64,000 nucleotides of DNA from JAIBJN01 sp963775625 (GTDB lineage: Bacteria; Actinomycetota; Thermoleophilia; Gaiellales; Gaiellaceae), in NCBI GenBank assembly GCA_963775625.1, contig CAVZJM010000004.1, positions 124,001-188,000 of the forward strand, given 5' to 3'. Shown here one piece after another: positions 9,733-18,621 of the stretch. A program made the translations under genes and the position numbers. The notes under the pieces were generated by a model, which made no database searches, was not told the origin of the DNA, and saw only the letters and a list, made by a program, of their open reading frames with translations. Numbering within the stretch: the stretch's first letter is position 1; every line of letters begins with the position of its first letter.

Positions 9733-11226
9733 ATGCACAGGGGTCTTCTCAGGACTGCGGCGTTCGTCACCGTCTGCGTCGTGCTCGCGCTCGCGGGGAG
9801 CATCGTCGCGCTCAGGGCGTCCGCTCCCGAGTCGCACTCGGTCACCCTCGGCACGGTCGACGTCAACGTCGTCCCGGCGCGAAGCGGAGAGGTCGACGTC
9901 TACGTTCCGGTAGTCGACTGGGGCGTCAAGGCCGAGCCGTACACGGCTCCGGTCGCGGTGGAGCTCGAGTTTCGCTCCCTCGACCGGGACGCGGCGCTCG
10001 CCGCCCTCCGCACGGGCGGGAGCGCGAACGCGAGCCTCAGCGGGCTGGAGAGCGAGCTGCACGATGCGGTGTCGGACGGCCTCCGGCGGGCAGCCGCGCT
10101 CGCGCTCCTCGGCGGCGCACTCGGCGGGCTGCTCGGAGGTGCGATCCTCGCCGCGTTCGACCGCCGGCGCTGGGTCCTGCTCGGGCCGGCTGCGGGCCTC
10201 TCCGTCGCGCTCTCGGCCGTCGTCCTGGTGGGCGCGGGCGTGAGCCGGTTCGACTACGGCGCGCTCCGCGAGCCCACCTTCTACGCCCATGGCGAGGAGC
10301 TGCCGAGGCTGCTCGAGTTCTCCGAGCGCGTTCTGGCCGCCGGCGAGGGCTACGACGACTCCTACGGGGACGCCGTCGAGGGCCTCACCCAGCTGATCGC
10401 CGTCGCCGGGGAGCGCTCGGAGGTCCCCGCAGCCATCGACCGCGCGATCGTGGTCGCCTCCGACCTCCATTCGAACAGCCTTGTGCTGCCGGCGCTGGAG
10501 GGTTTCACAGCCGGGAAGCCTGTCTTTATCGTCGGCGACCTGACGCAGCGCGGGACGCGGTACGAGACCGGGATCGTCCCCGGTATCGCCCGGCTCGGCT
10601 CCCCGGTTGTCGCCGTCTCCGGGAATCACGACTCGCGCCCGCTGATGCTGGCTGCGGCGAGGCGCGGCGTGATCGTGCTCACCAGGAGCGGCAGGCTCCT
10701 CCCGGACGGCACCACGGACGGCGAGCCGGTGGTGGAAATCGCAGGGTTCGAGGTCGCAGGCTGGGACGACCCCGCCGAGAGCGCCACCGGCACGTTCGAA
10801 GGCCATCTCCTCGAGCTCGAGGAACCAGCTCTCCTCGACGCGGAGCGGCAGTTCCTCGACTGGTTCGAGGCGCTGCCCGTGCGGCCCGACGTCGTCCTCG
10901 TCCACCGGCATGCGCTCGCTCATGCCCTGCTCGAGGCGCTCGCAGGGCAGGGCGGCCCGCCGCTGCTCGTCCTGACGGGCCACGACCACCGCCAGCACGT
11001 CGAGAGCGAGGGCGTCCTCGTGCTCGTGGACGGCGGCTCCCTCGGCGCCGGCGGCGCGTTCGGCGTCGGGGAGGAGCCCTCCGGCTTCGCGCTCGTCCAT
11101 CTCGACGCGGAGGATCGCGCGCGCGCTGTCGATCTCGTCGAGGTGGAGCCCGAGTCCGGCTCGGCGAGCGCGCACCGGGTCGTACTCGAGCCGCCGCGGC
11201 TCGTCGAGGGCGAGGCCGGCGGCTAG
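9733..11226 (+). CDS. Membrane-anchored calcineurin-like metallophosphoesterase
   Basis: A 497-residue protein. It has an N-terminal signal/anchor helix (about 7-28), an extracytoplasmic stretch, then two hydrophobic helices around residues 115-137 and 145-172. A C-terminal metallophosphoesterase domain spans about 235-450. Metal-ligand motifs appear in order: SDLHSN, GDLTQRG, GNHD, a histidine in VLVHRHA, and GHDH. The catalytic set is complete, so an active di-metal phosphoesterase is likely. The second and third helices suggest the catalytic domain lies on the outside, but topology is uncertain. The substrate is unknown. It is flanked by two molybdenum hydroxylase operons without obvious linkage. 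Confidence 0.82.
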   Translation: MHRGLLRTAAFVTVCVVLALAGSIVALRASAPESHSVTLGTVDVNVVPARSGEVDVYVPVVDWGVKAEPYTAPVAVELEFRSLDRDAALAALRTGGSANASLSGLESELHDAVSDGLRRAAALALLGGALGGLLGGAILAAFDRRRWVLLGPAAGLSVALSAVVLVGAGVSRFDYGALREPTFYAHGEELPRLLEFSERVLAAGEGYDDSYGDAVEGLTQLIAVAGERSEVPAAIDRAIVVASDLHSNSLVLPALEGFTAGKPVFIVGDLTQRGTRYETGIVPGIARLGSPVVAVSGNHDSRPLMLAAARRGVIVLTRSGRLLPDGTTDGEPVVEIAGFEVAGWDDPAESATGTFEGHLLELEEPALLDAERQFLDWFEALPVRPDVVLVHRHALAHALLEALAGQGGPPLLVLTGHDHRQHVESEGVLVLVDGGSLGAGGAFGVGEEPSGFALVHLDAEDRARAVDLVEVEPESGSASAHRVVLEPPRLVEGEAGG

Positions 11227-11287
11227 CTCAGCACCTGTCCGTTCAGACGAGGTCGTCGCCCGCGGGGCGCGCAAGAGCCGCCGAGCC

Positions 11288-12097
11288 ATGGATTACCCTG
11301 CACGCGTGGAGGTTCTGACTCCGCGCTCGCTCGACGAGGCGCTCGCGCTGAAGGCCGAGCGGCCGGACGCCGTCCCGATCCAGGGCGGCACCGACGTGAT
11401 GGTCGAGCTCAACTTCGACCGCGCCCGCCCGGAGGCGATTCTCAATCTGAACGAGGTCGCCGAGCTCCGCGGCTGGTCGCGCGAGAACGGGGCGCTTCGC
11501 CTCGGTGCCGGCCTCACGTACGCCGAGGCGATGGAGGGGGAGCTGGCCGAGCTTCAGCCGGCGCTGGCCGAGGCCTCGCGCACCGTCGGCTCGCCGCAGA
11601 TCCGTAACCGCGGCACGATCGGCGGCAACCTCGGCACGTCCTCTCCGGCCGGCGACGCGTTGCCGCCCCTTCTGGTCGAAGGCGCCGAGGTGGAGCTGGC
11701 CAGAGTCGGCGCCACGCGCACGCTGCCGCTGGCGGAGTTCCTGGTCGGCCCCAAGCGGAATGCCCTCGGCGAGGACGAGCTGATCCTCGCAGTGCGCCTG
11801 ACGCCGTCCAAGGCCAGACAGACCTTCATGAAGGTTGGGCCGCGCAACGCCATGGTGATCGCCGTCTGCTCCCTCGCCCTCACGGTCGACCGGGAGCGGG
11901 AGGAGATCAGGGCGGCGTACGGCTCCGCCGGCCCGGTGGCGGCGCTCGTCACCGCCCCGCTCGGAGAGCGCGCCGAGTTCCCGGAGCGCCTGGCCGCGGC
12001 GGCCAGCCCGATCGACGACGTGCGCGGGACCGCCGCCTACCGCCGCCATGCGCTGAAGGTGCTGACCGGGCGCGCGCTCGAAAGGGTGCTGACGTGA
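11288..12097 (+). CDS. Molybdenum hydroxylase FAD subunit (xanthine dehydrogenase type)
   Basis: A 269-residue flavoprotein with QGGTD (32-36) and TIGGN (110-114) FAD motifs and the C-terminal domain ending YRRHALKVLTGRALERVL. ATG 11288 is taken; GTG 11307 is out of frame. The stop overlaps the next start (GTGA 12094-12097). It forms a FAD-S-L set with the next two genes. Resemblance to the PucC/XdhB style of FAD subunit suggests a purine or N-heterocycle hydroxylase, but substrate cannot be read from sequence. Confidence 0.87.
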   Translation: MDYPARVEVLTPRSLDEALALKAERPDAVPIQGGTDVMVELNFDRARPEAILNLNEVAELRGWSRENGALRLGAGLTYAEAMEGELAELQPALAEASRTVGSPQIRNRGTIGGNLGTSSPAGDALPPLLVEGAEVELARVGATRTLPLAEFLVGPKRNALGEDELILAVRLTPSKARQTFMKVGPRNAMVIAVCSLALTVDREREEIRAAYGSAGPVAALVTAPLGERAEFPERLAAAASPIDDVRGTAAYRRHALKVLTGRALERVLT

Positions 12098-12561
12098 AGG
12101 TCGAGCTCACCGTCAACGGCGAGCGCCGCGAGGCGGACGTCTGGGCCGGCGAGAGCCTGCTCTTCACGCTGCGCGAGGAGCTCGGCCTGCCCGGCTCGAA
12201 GAACGCCTGCGAGCAGGGCGAGTGCGGCTCCTGCTCGGTGCTCCTCGACGGGACGCTCGTCTGCGCGTGCCTCGTCCTGACCGCCCAGGCCGAGGGGCAC
12301 GAGATCGTGACCGTGGAGGGTCTGGGGGAGGAAGGGCAGCTCCACCGCGTGCAGGAGGCCTACGCGGACGCCGGCGCCGTCCAGTGCGGCTTCTGCACGC
12401 CGGGCCTGGTCGTGGCGACGGCGGCGCTCCTCGAGCGGAGCCCTGACCCGAGCGACGACGAGATCCGCGAGGCCCTCTCCGGCAACCTCTGCCGCTGCAC
12501 CGGCTACCAGAAGATCTTCGACGCGGTGCGGGCGGCGGCGACTGTTACGGGCGAGGCCTAG
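12094..12561 (+). CDS. Molybdenum hydroxylase small subunit, 2Fe-2S protein
   Basis: A 155-residue protein from GTG 12094. Cluster ligands are C39, C44, C47 and C59, then C98, C101, C133 and C135 (CGFCTPGL and CRCTGY). It has the acidic CEQGECGSCSV variant of the first cluster, unlike the CDTSSCGAC of the two cox copies, which puts it in the xanthine-dehydrogenase-like branch. Confidence 0.9.
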   Translation: MKVELTVNGERREADVWAGESLLFTLREELGLPGSKNACEQGECGSCSVLLDGTLVCACLVLTAQAEGHEIVTVEGLGEEGQLHRVQEAYADAGAVQCGFCTPGLVVATAALLERSPDPSDDEIREALSGNLCRCTGYQKIFDAVRAAATVTGEA

Positions 12562-12657
12562 GGGCCACCCCATGCCTCCACCCGCTTTCGAGCGTAGCGA
12601 CGAAATCCGCACCGATGGTGCGCGGACTGTGACGAAAGAGCTTCGGAGTCACAAGAG

Positions 12658-14904
12658 ATGAGCACGCCCGCCCGCAAGCTCGAGCTCGGGCGCGTCGGCG
12701 AGTCCGTGCGCCGCGTCGACGCGATTCCCAAGGTCGCCGGCGAGTTCGCCTACGCGAGCGACCTCTACGCGGCCGAGATGCTCTGGGGCCACACCGTGCG
12801 CAGCCCGCACGCGCATGCGCTCATCACGGCGATCGACACGACCCGCGCGGCGGGCATGCCCGGTGTCCACGCTGTGCTCACCCATGAGGACGTGCCCGGC
12901 GAGAAACGCTACGGGCTCGAGTTCCCCGACCAGCCGGTGCTCGCCTTCGAGCGCGTCCGCTACTTCGGCGAGCCCGTCGCCATCGTCGCCGCGGAGCACC
13001 CGGAGCAGGCCCGCAGGGCCGCCGAGCAGGTGCGGGTCGAGTACGAGCCGCTCGACCCGGTCGTCGACCCTGAGCGCGCCACCGAGTCCGAGTCGATCCA
13101 CCCCGAACGCTGGACCGACGGCCACGGCTACTTCGAGGACCCCCGCCCCAACGTCGTTCGCCACATGGTCATCCGCCACGGTGATCCCGACGCTGCGGCC
13201 GAGGTGGTGGTCGAAGGGACGTACGAGCTCGGCATCCAGGATCAGGCCTTCCTCGGCCCTGAGTCAGGGCTGGCCGTCCCGGACGGGGAGGGCGGCGTGG
13301 ACATCTACGTCGCCACGCAATGGCTGCACGTCGACCGCGACCAGGTGGCGCCGTGCCTGGGCCTGACACCGAACCGCGTCCGCATCCACCTGGCCGGCGT
13401 CGGCGGCGCGTTCGGCGGGCGCGAGGATCTGTCCATGCAGATCCACGGCGCCATGCTGGCGCTGCACACGAACCGCCCCGTGAAGTTCGTCTACAACCGC
13501 GAGGAGTCGTTCGTCGGCCACATCCACCGCCACCCGGCACGCATCTGGATCCGGCACGGCGCGAACCGGGACGGGAAGCTCGTCTCGGTGCAGGCGCGCA
13601 TCCTGCTCGACGGCGGCGCCTACGCCTCCAGCTCCACCGCGGTCACGTCGAACGCCGCCTCCTTCGCCTGCGGGCCGTACTCGGTGCCGAACGCGCTGCT
13701 CGAGGCGACCTGTGTCTACACGAACAACCCGCCCTGCGGCGCCATGCGCGGCTTCGGCTCCGTCCAGTCCTGCTTTGCGCACGAAGCGCAGATGGACAAG
13801 CTCGCCGACGCCCTCGCGCTCGGCCGCGTGGAGCTGCGGCTGCGAAACGCGCTCGGTCCCGGCGACGTGCTCCCCACCGGACAGGTCGTCACCGGCTCGC
13901 TGCCGGTCGCCGAGGTGATCCGTCGCTGTGCCGACATCCCGATTCCGGACGCGGAGGAGATGCCGCGCGACCCGATCCGGCTCCCTGGCGGCGCCGGCAA
14001 CACGACGCGCGGCGAAGGCGTGCGCCGTGGCGTCGGCTTCGCGGTCGGATTCAAGAACATCTGCTACTCGGAGGGCTTCGACGACTTCTGCGCGGCGCGC
14101 GTCCGCCTCTTCCCGGACGCCGACGGCGAGCTGGTCGCCGAGGTGCACTCGGCGGCGGCGGAGGTGGGCCAGGGCGTCGTCAACGTCATGGCCCAGGTGG
14201 CGCGCACCGAGCTCGACCTCGAGAACGTCGTCGTCGCCCCGCACACGACCGAGGCAGTGCAATCGGCGGGGTCGACCTCCGCCTCGCGGCAGACGTGGAT
14301 GACCGCCGGGGCCGTCCAGCTCGCCTGCCGCGAGGTCAGGCAGGAGCTGGAACGACGCGGCGGCGCGCTCGAGCCCGGCGACGAGATCAACGTCGAGCGC
14401 GTCTACCGCCACGCCCGCACGCATCCGCTCGACCCGGAGACCGGACAGGTCGCCGACGGCGAGCGCGCGCACGTGGCGTTTGCGTGCTCGGCCATGCGGG
14501 TAGTCGCCGAGGTGGACGTCGACCTCGGCCTGACGCGGGTGGTCTGGATCGGCACGGCGCAGGACGTCGGCCGCGCGCTCAATCCCCAGGCCGTCCACGG
14601 CCAGATCGAGGGCGGCACCGCACAGGGCCTCGGCCTCGCCCTGATGGAGGAGATTCAAACGAAGGACGGACTGATCACGAACGCGAGCTTCACCGACTAC
14701 CTGATCCCGACCGCGCTCGACATGCCCCCGGTCTGGACGGAGCTCGTCGAGGATCCCGAGCCCGATGCCCCCTACGGCGTCAAGGGCGTGGGGGAGCCGC
14801 CGACGGTGGTCTCGACCGCCGCGATCGTCGCGGCGCTCCGGGACGCCACCGGCCGCGAGCTCGTCCGCGCACCCGTGCGGCCCGACGAGATCGTGGGCCT
14901 GTGA
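12658..14904 (+). CDS. Molybdenum hydroxylase large subunit, xanthine dehydrogenase-like
   Basis: A 748-residue molybdopterin subunit from ATG 12658, 96 bp after the small subunit. The active-site loop is CGAMRGFGSVQ (GAMRGFG from residue 361), not the AYRCSFR or AYRGAGR of CoxL, so it is not a CO dehydrogenase. The catalytic glutamate is E713 in GVGEP. Related enzymes hydroxylate purines or other N-heterocycles. An adenine deaminase gene 3.7 kb downstream would fit purine breakdown, but the link is weak. Its stop overlaps the cupin start. Confidence 0.88.
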   Translation: MSTPARKLELGRVGESVRRVDAIPKVAGEFAYASDLYAAEMLWGHTVRSPHAHALITAIDTTRAAGMPGVHAVLTHEDVPGEKRYGLEFPDQPVLAFERVRYFGEPVAIVAAEHPEQARRAAEQVRVEYEPLDPVVDPERATESESIHPERWTDGHGYFEDPRPNVVRHMVIRHGDPDAAAEVVVEGTYELGIQDQAFLGPESGLAVPDGEGGVDIYVATQWLHVDRDQVAPCLGLTPNRVRIHLAGVGGAFGGREDLSMQIHGAMLALHTNRPVKFVYNREESFVGHIHRHPARIWIRHGANRDGKLVSVQARILLDGGAYASSSTAVTSNAASFACGPYSVPNALLEATCVYTNNPPCGAMRGFGSVQSCFAHEAQMDKLADALALGRVELRLRNALGPGDVLPTGQVVTGSLPVAEVIRRCADIPIPDAEEMPRDPIRLPGGAGNTTRGEGVRRGVGFAVGFKNICYSEGFDDFCAARVRLFPDADGELVAEVHSAAAEVGQGVVNVMAQVARTELDLENVVVAPHTTEAVQSAGSTSASRQTWMTAGAVQLACREVRQELERRGGALEPGDEINVERVYRHARTHPLDPETGQVADGERAHVAFACSAMRVVAEVDVDLGLTRVVWIGTAQDVGRALNPQAVHGQIEGGTAQGLGLALMEEIQTKDGLITNASFTDYLIPTALDMPPVWTELVEDPEPDAPYGVKGVGEPPTVVSTAAIVAALRDATGRELVRAPVRPDEIVGL

Positions 14905-15299
14905 GCGGCTTCACGCACGCGAACCTGCTGGAGATCGAGGACTCGGCGGTCAAGTTCGGCTTCTCGCCGGCTCTCGAGTCCCGCTTCGCGCGCGGCGCGC
15001 TCGAGACCGAGCAGGTCGGCCTCTCCCACCAGCGCCTCGCCCCCGGCGTCCGCTCGCCCTTCGGACACCACCACGCTCTGCAGGAGGAGATCTACGTGGT
15101 CCTGAGCGGCGGCGGCCGGGCGAAGCTCGACGACGAGCTCGTGGAGCTGCGCCCGCTGGACGCCCTCCGCGTCGCGCCCGAAGTCACCCGCGCCTTCGAG
15201 GCCGGCCCCGACGGCCTCGAGCTGCTGGCGTTCGGCCCGGGCACCGGCGGCACTCAGGACGCGGAGGTAGTCCCAGGCTGGTGGCCGGCGGACGAGTAG
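14901..15299 (+). CDS. Cupin-domain protein
   Basis: A 132-residue single-cupin protein from GTG 14901, overlapping the preceding TGA. It has the cupin metal-site pattern: HHHALQEEIYVVLSGGG, then the second motif around PDGLELLAFGPG. Small cupins often bind a metal and act as sensors, isomerases or dioxygenases. The translational overlap suggests it works with the third molybdenum hydroxylase, perhaps on its product. Specific function unknown. Confidence 0.75.
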   Translation: MSGFTHANLLEIEDSAVKFGFSPALESRFARGALETEQVGLSHQRLAPGVRSPFGHHHALQEEIYVVLSGGGRAKLDDELVELRPLDALRVAPEVTRAFEAGPDGLELLAFGPGTGGTQDAEVVPGWWPADE

Positions 15300-15418
15300 T
15301 CACACTCTCGACACATCGCGTCACAGACACGCGCGCTTCTCGCCGTTACGCTGGAAAGCGGGTGGTGGGAGAGGGGTGCCCCTAACTAGGGACCGGAGGA
15401 TGAAGGGGTCGGGCCCGC
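15300..15418 (+). other. Orphan leader-like sequence with no gene following
   Basis: This gap contains TTACGCTGGAAAGCGG (about 15346-15361) and a good ribosome site (CCGGAGG) before an ATG at 15400. That ATG opens only a nine-codon reading frame. A similar string, CCTACGCTGGG then GGAAAGCGG, precedes the MshEN gene at 17957-17980. It may be a shared promoter or leader whose own gene was lost. This is a pattern only. Confidence 0.3.
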
Positions 15419-16385
15419 CTACAGCGTGACGACGACCTTGGCGCCCGCGCCCTCAGCCTGGCGCTGCCACGCCTCAGCGGCGCGCTCGAACGGAAACGTC
15501 ACGACCTCGACCTCCAGCGCCCCCGCACGGGCATGCTCCAGCAGGCGCAGGTACTCGCGGTGCATGACCTCGCGCGGCGTCCCGAAGTTCGAGAAGCCGA
15601 GCACGTTCAGCTGCTTGCCGCGCACGTCCGCTGAAAGGAGCGGCGCCGCAGCCCCCGCCGACTGTCCGATGTTGACGATCCGCGCGCCCGGCGCGGCCGC
15701 CCCCGCCGCCGCGACGACGGGCTCACCCCAGAGCGGGTCGATGACCAGCGAGGCCCCTTCGCCGCCGCACGCCTCCCGAAAGGCCGCCACCAGGTCCTCC
15801 TCGTCCAGCGACACGACCGCGTCCGCGCCCAGCCGCCGCGCCCGCTCCAGCGCCTCCGGCCGCCGACCCGGCCGCGACGACCCGCCCGGCCCCGAGCAAA
15901 CGCGCGCCCTGCATCGCCACCAGCCCGACCGTCCCGGTCGCGCCCAGCACCAAGACCGTCTCGCCCTCCTCGACCGGCGCGCGCACGGCGACCGGCAGCC
16001 ACCCGGCCACCCCGGCGGCGCCGAGCGCCCCCGCGAGCACAGGATCCACGTCGTCTCCGAGCGGCACGACCACGTCCTCCGGCACGGACAGCAGCTCCGC
16101 CAGAGCCCCGTCGCGCCGCGTCCCCATGCCCGCACCGTGCGCCCAGACCAGCGTTCCCGGCGCCAGCGTCTCCGCCTCGACCACACGCCCCACGCCCTCG
16201 CACCCGGGCACGTAGGGGGTAGGCGGGCTGCCGCCGTAGAAACGCCCGGCGCCGACGTTCACGTCGACCGGGTTCAGCGGCACGGCCGCGACCCGGATCA
16301 GCGCCTCGCCCTCAGCGCGCACCGGATCAGGCGCCTCGCCGATCTCCGGCAGACGGCCGAGCTCCCTGATCACGGCGGCGCGCAT
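15419..16385 (-). pseudogene. Zinc-type alcohol dehydrogenase/quinone oxidoreductase, frameshifted
   Basis: A medium-chain dehydrogenase/reductase, 321 residues if one extra base is ignored. The N-terminal part (16385 down to about 15870) has the GroES-like domain and the nucleotide motif VLVLGATGTVGLVAMQ. The C-terminal part continues in another frame from RRPEALERARRLGADAV to the stop. Removing a single base (plus-strand A near 15866) restores a continuous protein. No structural-zinc cysteines are seen, so a quinone-oxidoreductase-like enzyme is likelier than a zinc alcohol dehydrogenase. It is either newly broken or a sequence error. Confidence 0.75.
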
Positions 16386-16397
16386 GCGCCGCCGATC

Positions 16398-16610
16398 CTA
16401 GTGGACGATGTCCGCGACGATCCCCGGGTGGCGGGCGCGCCAGTTGGCGAGGTAGAAGCCGAGGTGGAGGCGCGCCTGCTCGGCCGAAGCGGTCGGCGGG
16501 TCGCTCACCTCGACCGTTGCTTCGCCGGTCTGCGAGACGTCGTAATTGGCCCGCCGGAGCGACGCGAGGAGGTCGTAGACGAACACAGGATTGGAGACAT
16601 GAACCGTCAT
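16398..16610 (-). CDS. Small hypothetical protein
   Basis: A 70-residue protein from ATG 16610: MTVHVSNPVFVYDLLASL and onward, with an ADIVH tail. It looks like a compact soluble alpha/beta fold. I do not recognise its family. The conserved-looking composition, lack of compensating frame alternatives and position between two genes support a real gene. It diverges from the nuclease-like lipoprotein gene (starts 25 bp apart). Confidence 0.55.
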   Translation of the reverse strand: MTVHVSNPVFVYDLLASLRRANYDVSQTGEATVEVSDPPTASAEQARLHLGFYLANWRARHPGIVADIVH

Positions 16611-16635
16611 TGCCGCAGAGATCGCCGTGCACTGA

Positions 16636-17196
16636 GTGTGCGCGCCGCCTCCGGACGGCTTCAACTACCCGAAAGAGGAGAATCCGCGGCATGGCCTGGT
16701 ACTGTTCGCCGCCGTCGCCGCGATCCTTGCTCTCGCGGGGTGCTCGACGGGCTCGGACTCCGCCGCCGAAGAGACAGCCGTGGCCCGCGTCATCGACGGC
16801 GACACGATCGAGACCGACAGCGGAGAGCGCGTCCGCCTCGTCCAGATCGACGCGCCCGAGCTCGGCGAGAGCGAGTGCTACGCGTCGGAGGCCTCCGCGG
16901 CGCTCGGCGACCTTCTCCCACCCGGAGCCTCCATCCGCCTGGAGGCCGATCCGCGTCTCGACGACGTCGACCGCTTCGACCGGCTCCTCCGCTACGTCCA
17001 CCGCGACGGCACGAACGTCAACCTCGAGCTCGTCCGCAGGGGAGCCGCCTCGGTGTGGTTCTTCCAGCGCGAGCGCGGCCGCTACGCGGACGAGCTCCTC
17101 GCTGCGGCCCGGACCGCGCGGGAGGCCGGGCTCGGTCTCTGGGGCGCCTGTCCCAGCACCCCGTTCGACCCGGAGCGCGGCGTGGAGACCAGGTGA
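16636..17196 (+). CDS. Thermonuclease (SNase)-like lipoprotein
   Basis: A 186-residue protein from GTG 16636. An N-terminal signal with lipobox LALAGC (Cys at about residue 36) predicts a lipid-anchored extracellular protein. The SNase domain covers about 47-165 with key features RVIDGDTIE, ERVRLVQIDAPELGE and DRLLRYVHRDG, which supply the Asp, Arg and Glu positions of staphylococcal nuclease. It likely cleaves nucleic acids outside the membrane. A later start near the hydrophobic core is possible, but no good ATG/GTG is in frame. Confidence 0.82.
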   Translation: MCAPPPDGFNYPKEENPRHGLVLFAAVAAILALAGCSTGSDSAAEETAVARVIDGDTIETDSGERVRLVQIDAPELGESECYASEASAALGDLLPPGASIRLEADPRLDDVDRFDRLLRYVHRDGTNVNLELVRRGAASVWFFQRERGRYADELLAAARTAREAGLGLWGACPSTPFDPERGVETR

Positions 17197-17221
17197 TCTG
17201 GAAGAGTGCGACAACGCACCC

Positions 17222-17920
17222 ATGAGCGATCCTGGGAGAGCCGAGTTTCAGGTCACGATCGCCGCGCCGGTCGACGCGGTTTGGCAGGCGCTGCGCGATC
17301 CCGCCGAGATCCGGCGCTGGTTCGGCTGGGACTACGACGGTCTCGACGCCGAGATCCAACAGATCTTCGTGGACGAGGCAGTGCCTTCCGAGGAGGAGCG
17401 GACGATCACGTGGTCGCACGGCGACGTGTTCACGCTCGAGCCGCGCGGCACGGAGACGGTGATCCGGGTGGCCAGGCCCGCGCCGGCCGCCGGCGAGTGG
17501 GACGACATCTACGAGGGCTGGCTGACGTTCGCCCAGCAGCTGCGCTTCGCGCTCGAGCGCCATCGCGGCGAGGAGCGCCGCACATTCCAGTTCTTCGCCC
17601 GGAACGGGCTGCCTGCTGCCGCGCTCGGCCTCGACGGGATCGCCTCGAGCGCGTTTGGCCATCGGTACGAGCTCGACTCACCGCTCGGCGAAAGGCTGAC
17701 CGGCGAGATCTGGTACCGCTCGCCGCACCAGATCGGCGTGTCCGTTGACGCCTACGGCGACGGCTTGATCGTCGTGGCCGGCGGCTCGGCGCCGAGCCGC
17801 GGCATGGTCGTGGTCACGACGTACGGGCTCGACGAGGGGGCATTCGACGAGCTCAAGGAGCGCTGGACGGCCTGGTGGCAGGCGACCTACCCCGAAGAAT
17901 CGACCGATGACACCGGGTAG
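17222..17920 (+). CDS. SRPBCC (AHSA1-like) domain protein
   Basis: A 232-residue protein from ATG 17222, 25 bp after the preceding stop. Residues 6-120 show the START/AHSA1 pattern: FQVTIAAPVDAVWQALRDPA, then RRWFGWDYDG, then the WLTFAQQLRFALE helix. This hydrophobic-pocket fold binds lipids or small ligands. The second half is less typical. Function unknown. It may be cotranscribed with the nuclease-like gene. Confidence 0.75.
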   Translation: MSDPGRAEFQVTIAAPVDAVWQALRDPAEIRRWFGWDYDGLDAEIQQIFVDEAVPSEEERTITWSHGDVFTLEPRGTETVIRVARPAPAAGEWDDIYEGWLTFAQQLRFALERHRGEERRTFQFFARNGLPAAALGLDGIASSAFGHRYELDSPLGERLTGEIWYRSPHQIGVSVDAYGDGLIVVAGGSAPSRGMVVVTTYGLDEGAFDELKERWTAWWQATYPEESTDDTG

Positions 17921-17983
17921 TCACCCATTGGAGTGATCCCCGAGAGAGATCTCGCGCCTACGCTGGGTCCTGGAAAGCGGCTG

Positions 17984-18438
17984 ATGAATCTGCGGGATCT
18001 ACCGTTGGGAAGCTTGATCGTGCGCGACGGCATCGCGCGCCCTGCAACCGTGCGCGACGCGCTCGTCGAGGCGCAGGAGACCGACCGCCGGCTCGGCGAG
18101 GTCATGCTCGAAGCACGGCTGGATCCGCGAGCGCGACCTCTCACGGCTCCTCGCCGAGCAGGAGAAGCTCGAGTTCATCGACCTCGCCAAGATCGACCTC
18201 GACGACGCGGCAGTCGACTATCTCCCCGAGTCCGTCGCGCGCCGGTTGACGGCGATCGCCTACGGCTTCCACAACTCCGTGCTGCTCGTCGCGGTCGCCG
18301 ACCCGACCGACGACCGCGGCCTCGACGAGGTGCGGGAGGCCGTCGGGCGCCGCGTCCGCTTCAAGGTCGCGCTGCCAGAGCGAGATCGAGTCCGCGCTGT
18401 ACGACGCGTACGGCGAGCCGCTCGTCCCCTCCGCGTAA
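17984..18438 (+). pseudogene. Stand-alone MshEN (GspE/PilB N-terminal) domain protein, two frameshifts
   Basis: Read across two single-base insertions (A near 18111-18112, A at 18377) this is a 150-residue protein ending at TAA 18436. It begins MNLRDLPLGSLIVRDGI and continues RLGEVMLE, HGWIRERDLSRLLAEQEK, VLLVAVADPTDD and EIESALYDAYGE. The two RLG...G...L..Q repeats are the MshEN motif, which binds c-di-GMP in type II secretion and pilus ATPases. No ATPase domain follows, so it is a lone regulatory domain or a remnant. The frames after both insertions keep good codon use, so any inactivation is recent. Confidence 0.72.
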
Positions 18439-18621
18439 GTCGCTCAAAAAGGCTGGCCCCGCGGATCGAATCCGTTTGCCTTGAAAGCTCCTCGCCTCGC
18501 GCGCCTAGGCGCGTCGGTGGAGTGCGGGCTTTGGGCCAGATTCTGCTGGCAGGGCCAGTGGTGCATTGTAGCTCGCCTCGAAGATCCGCGGGTTTGGCCT
18601 TCGCCGCGATACCGTTTCCCC

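Noticed and set aside
18439..18621. Gap before ade checked for tRNA or riboswitch
   Set aside because: No cloverleaf or known purine-riboswitch core is visible.
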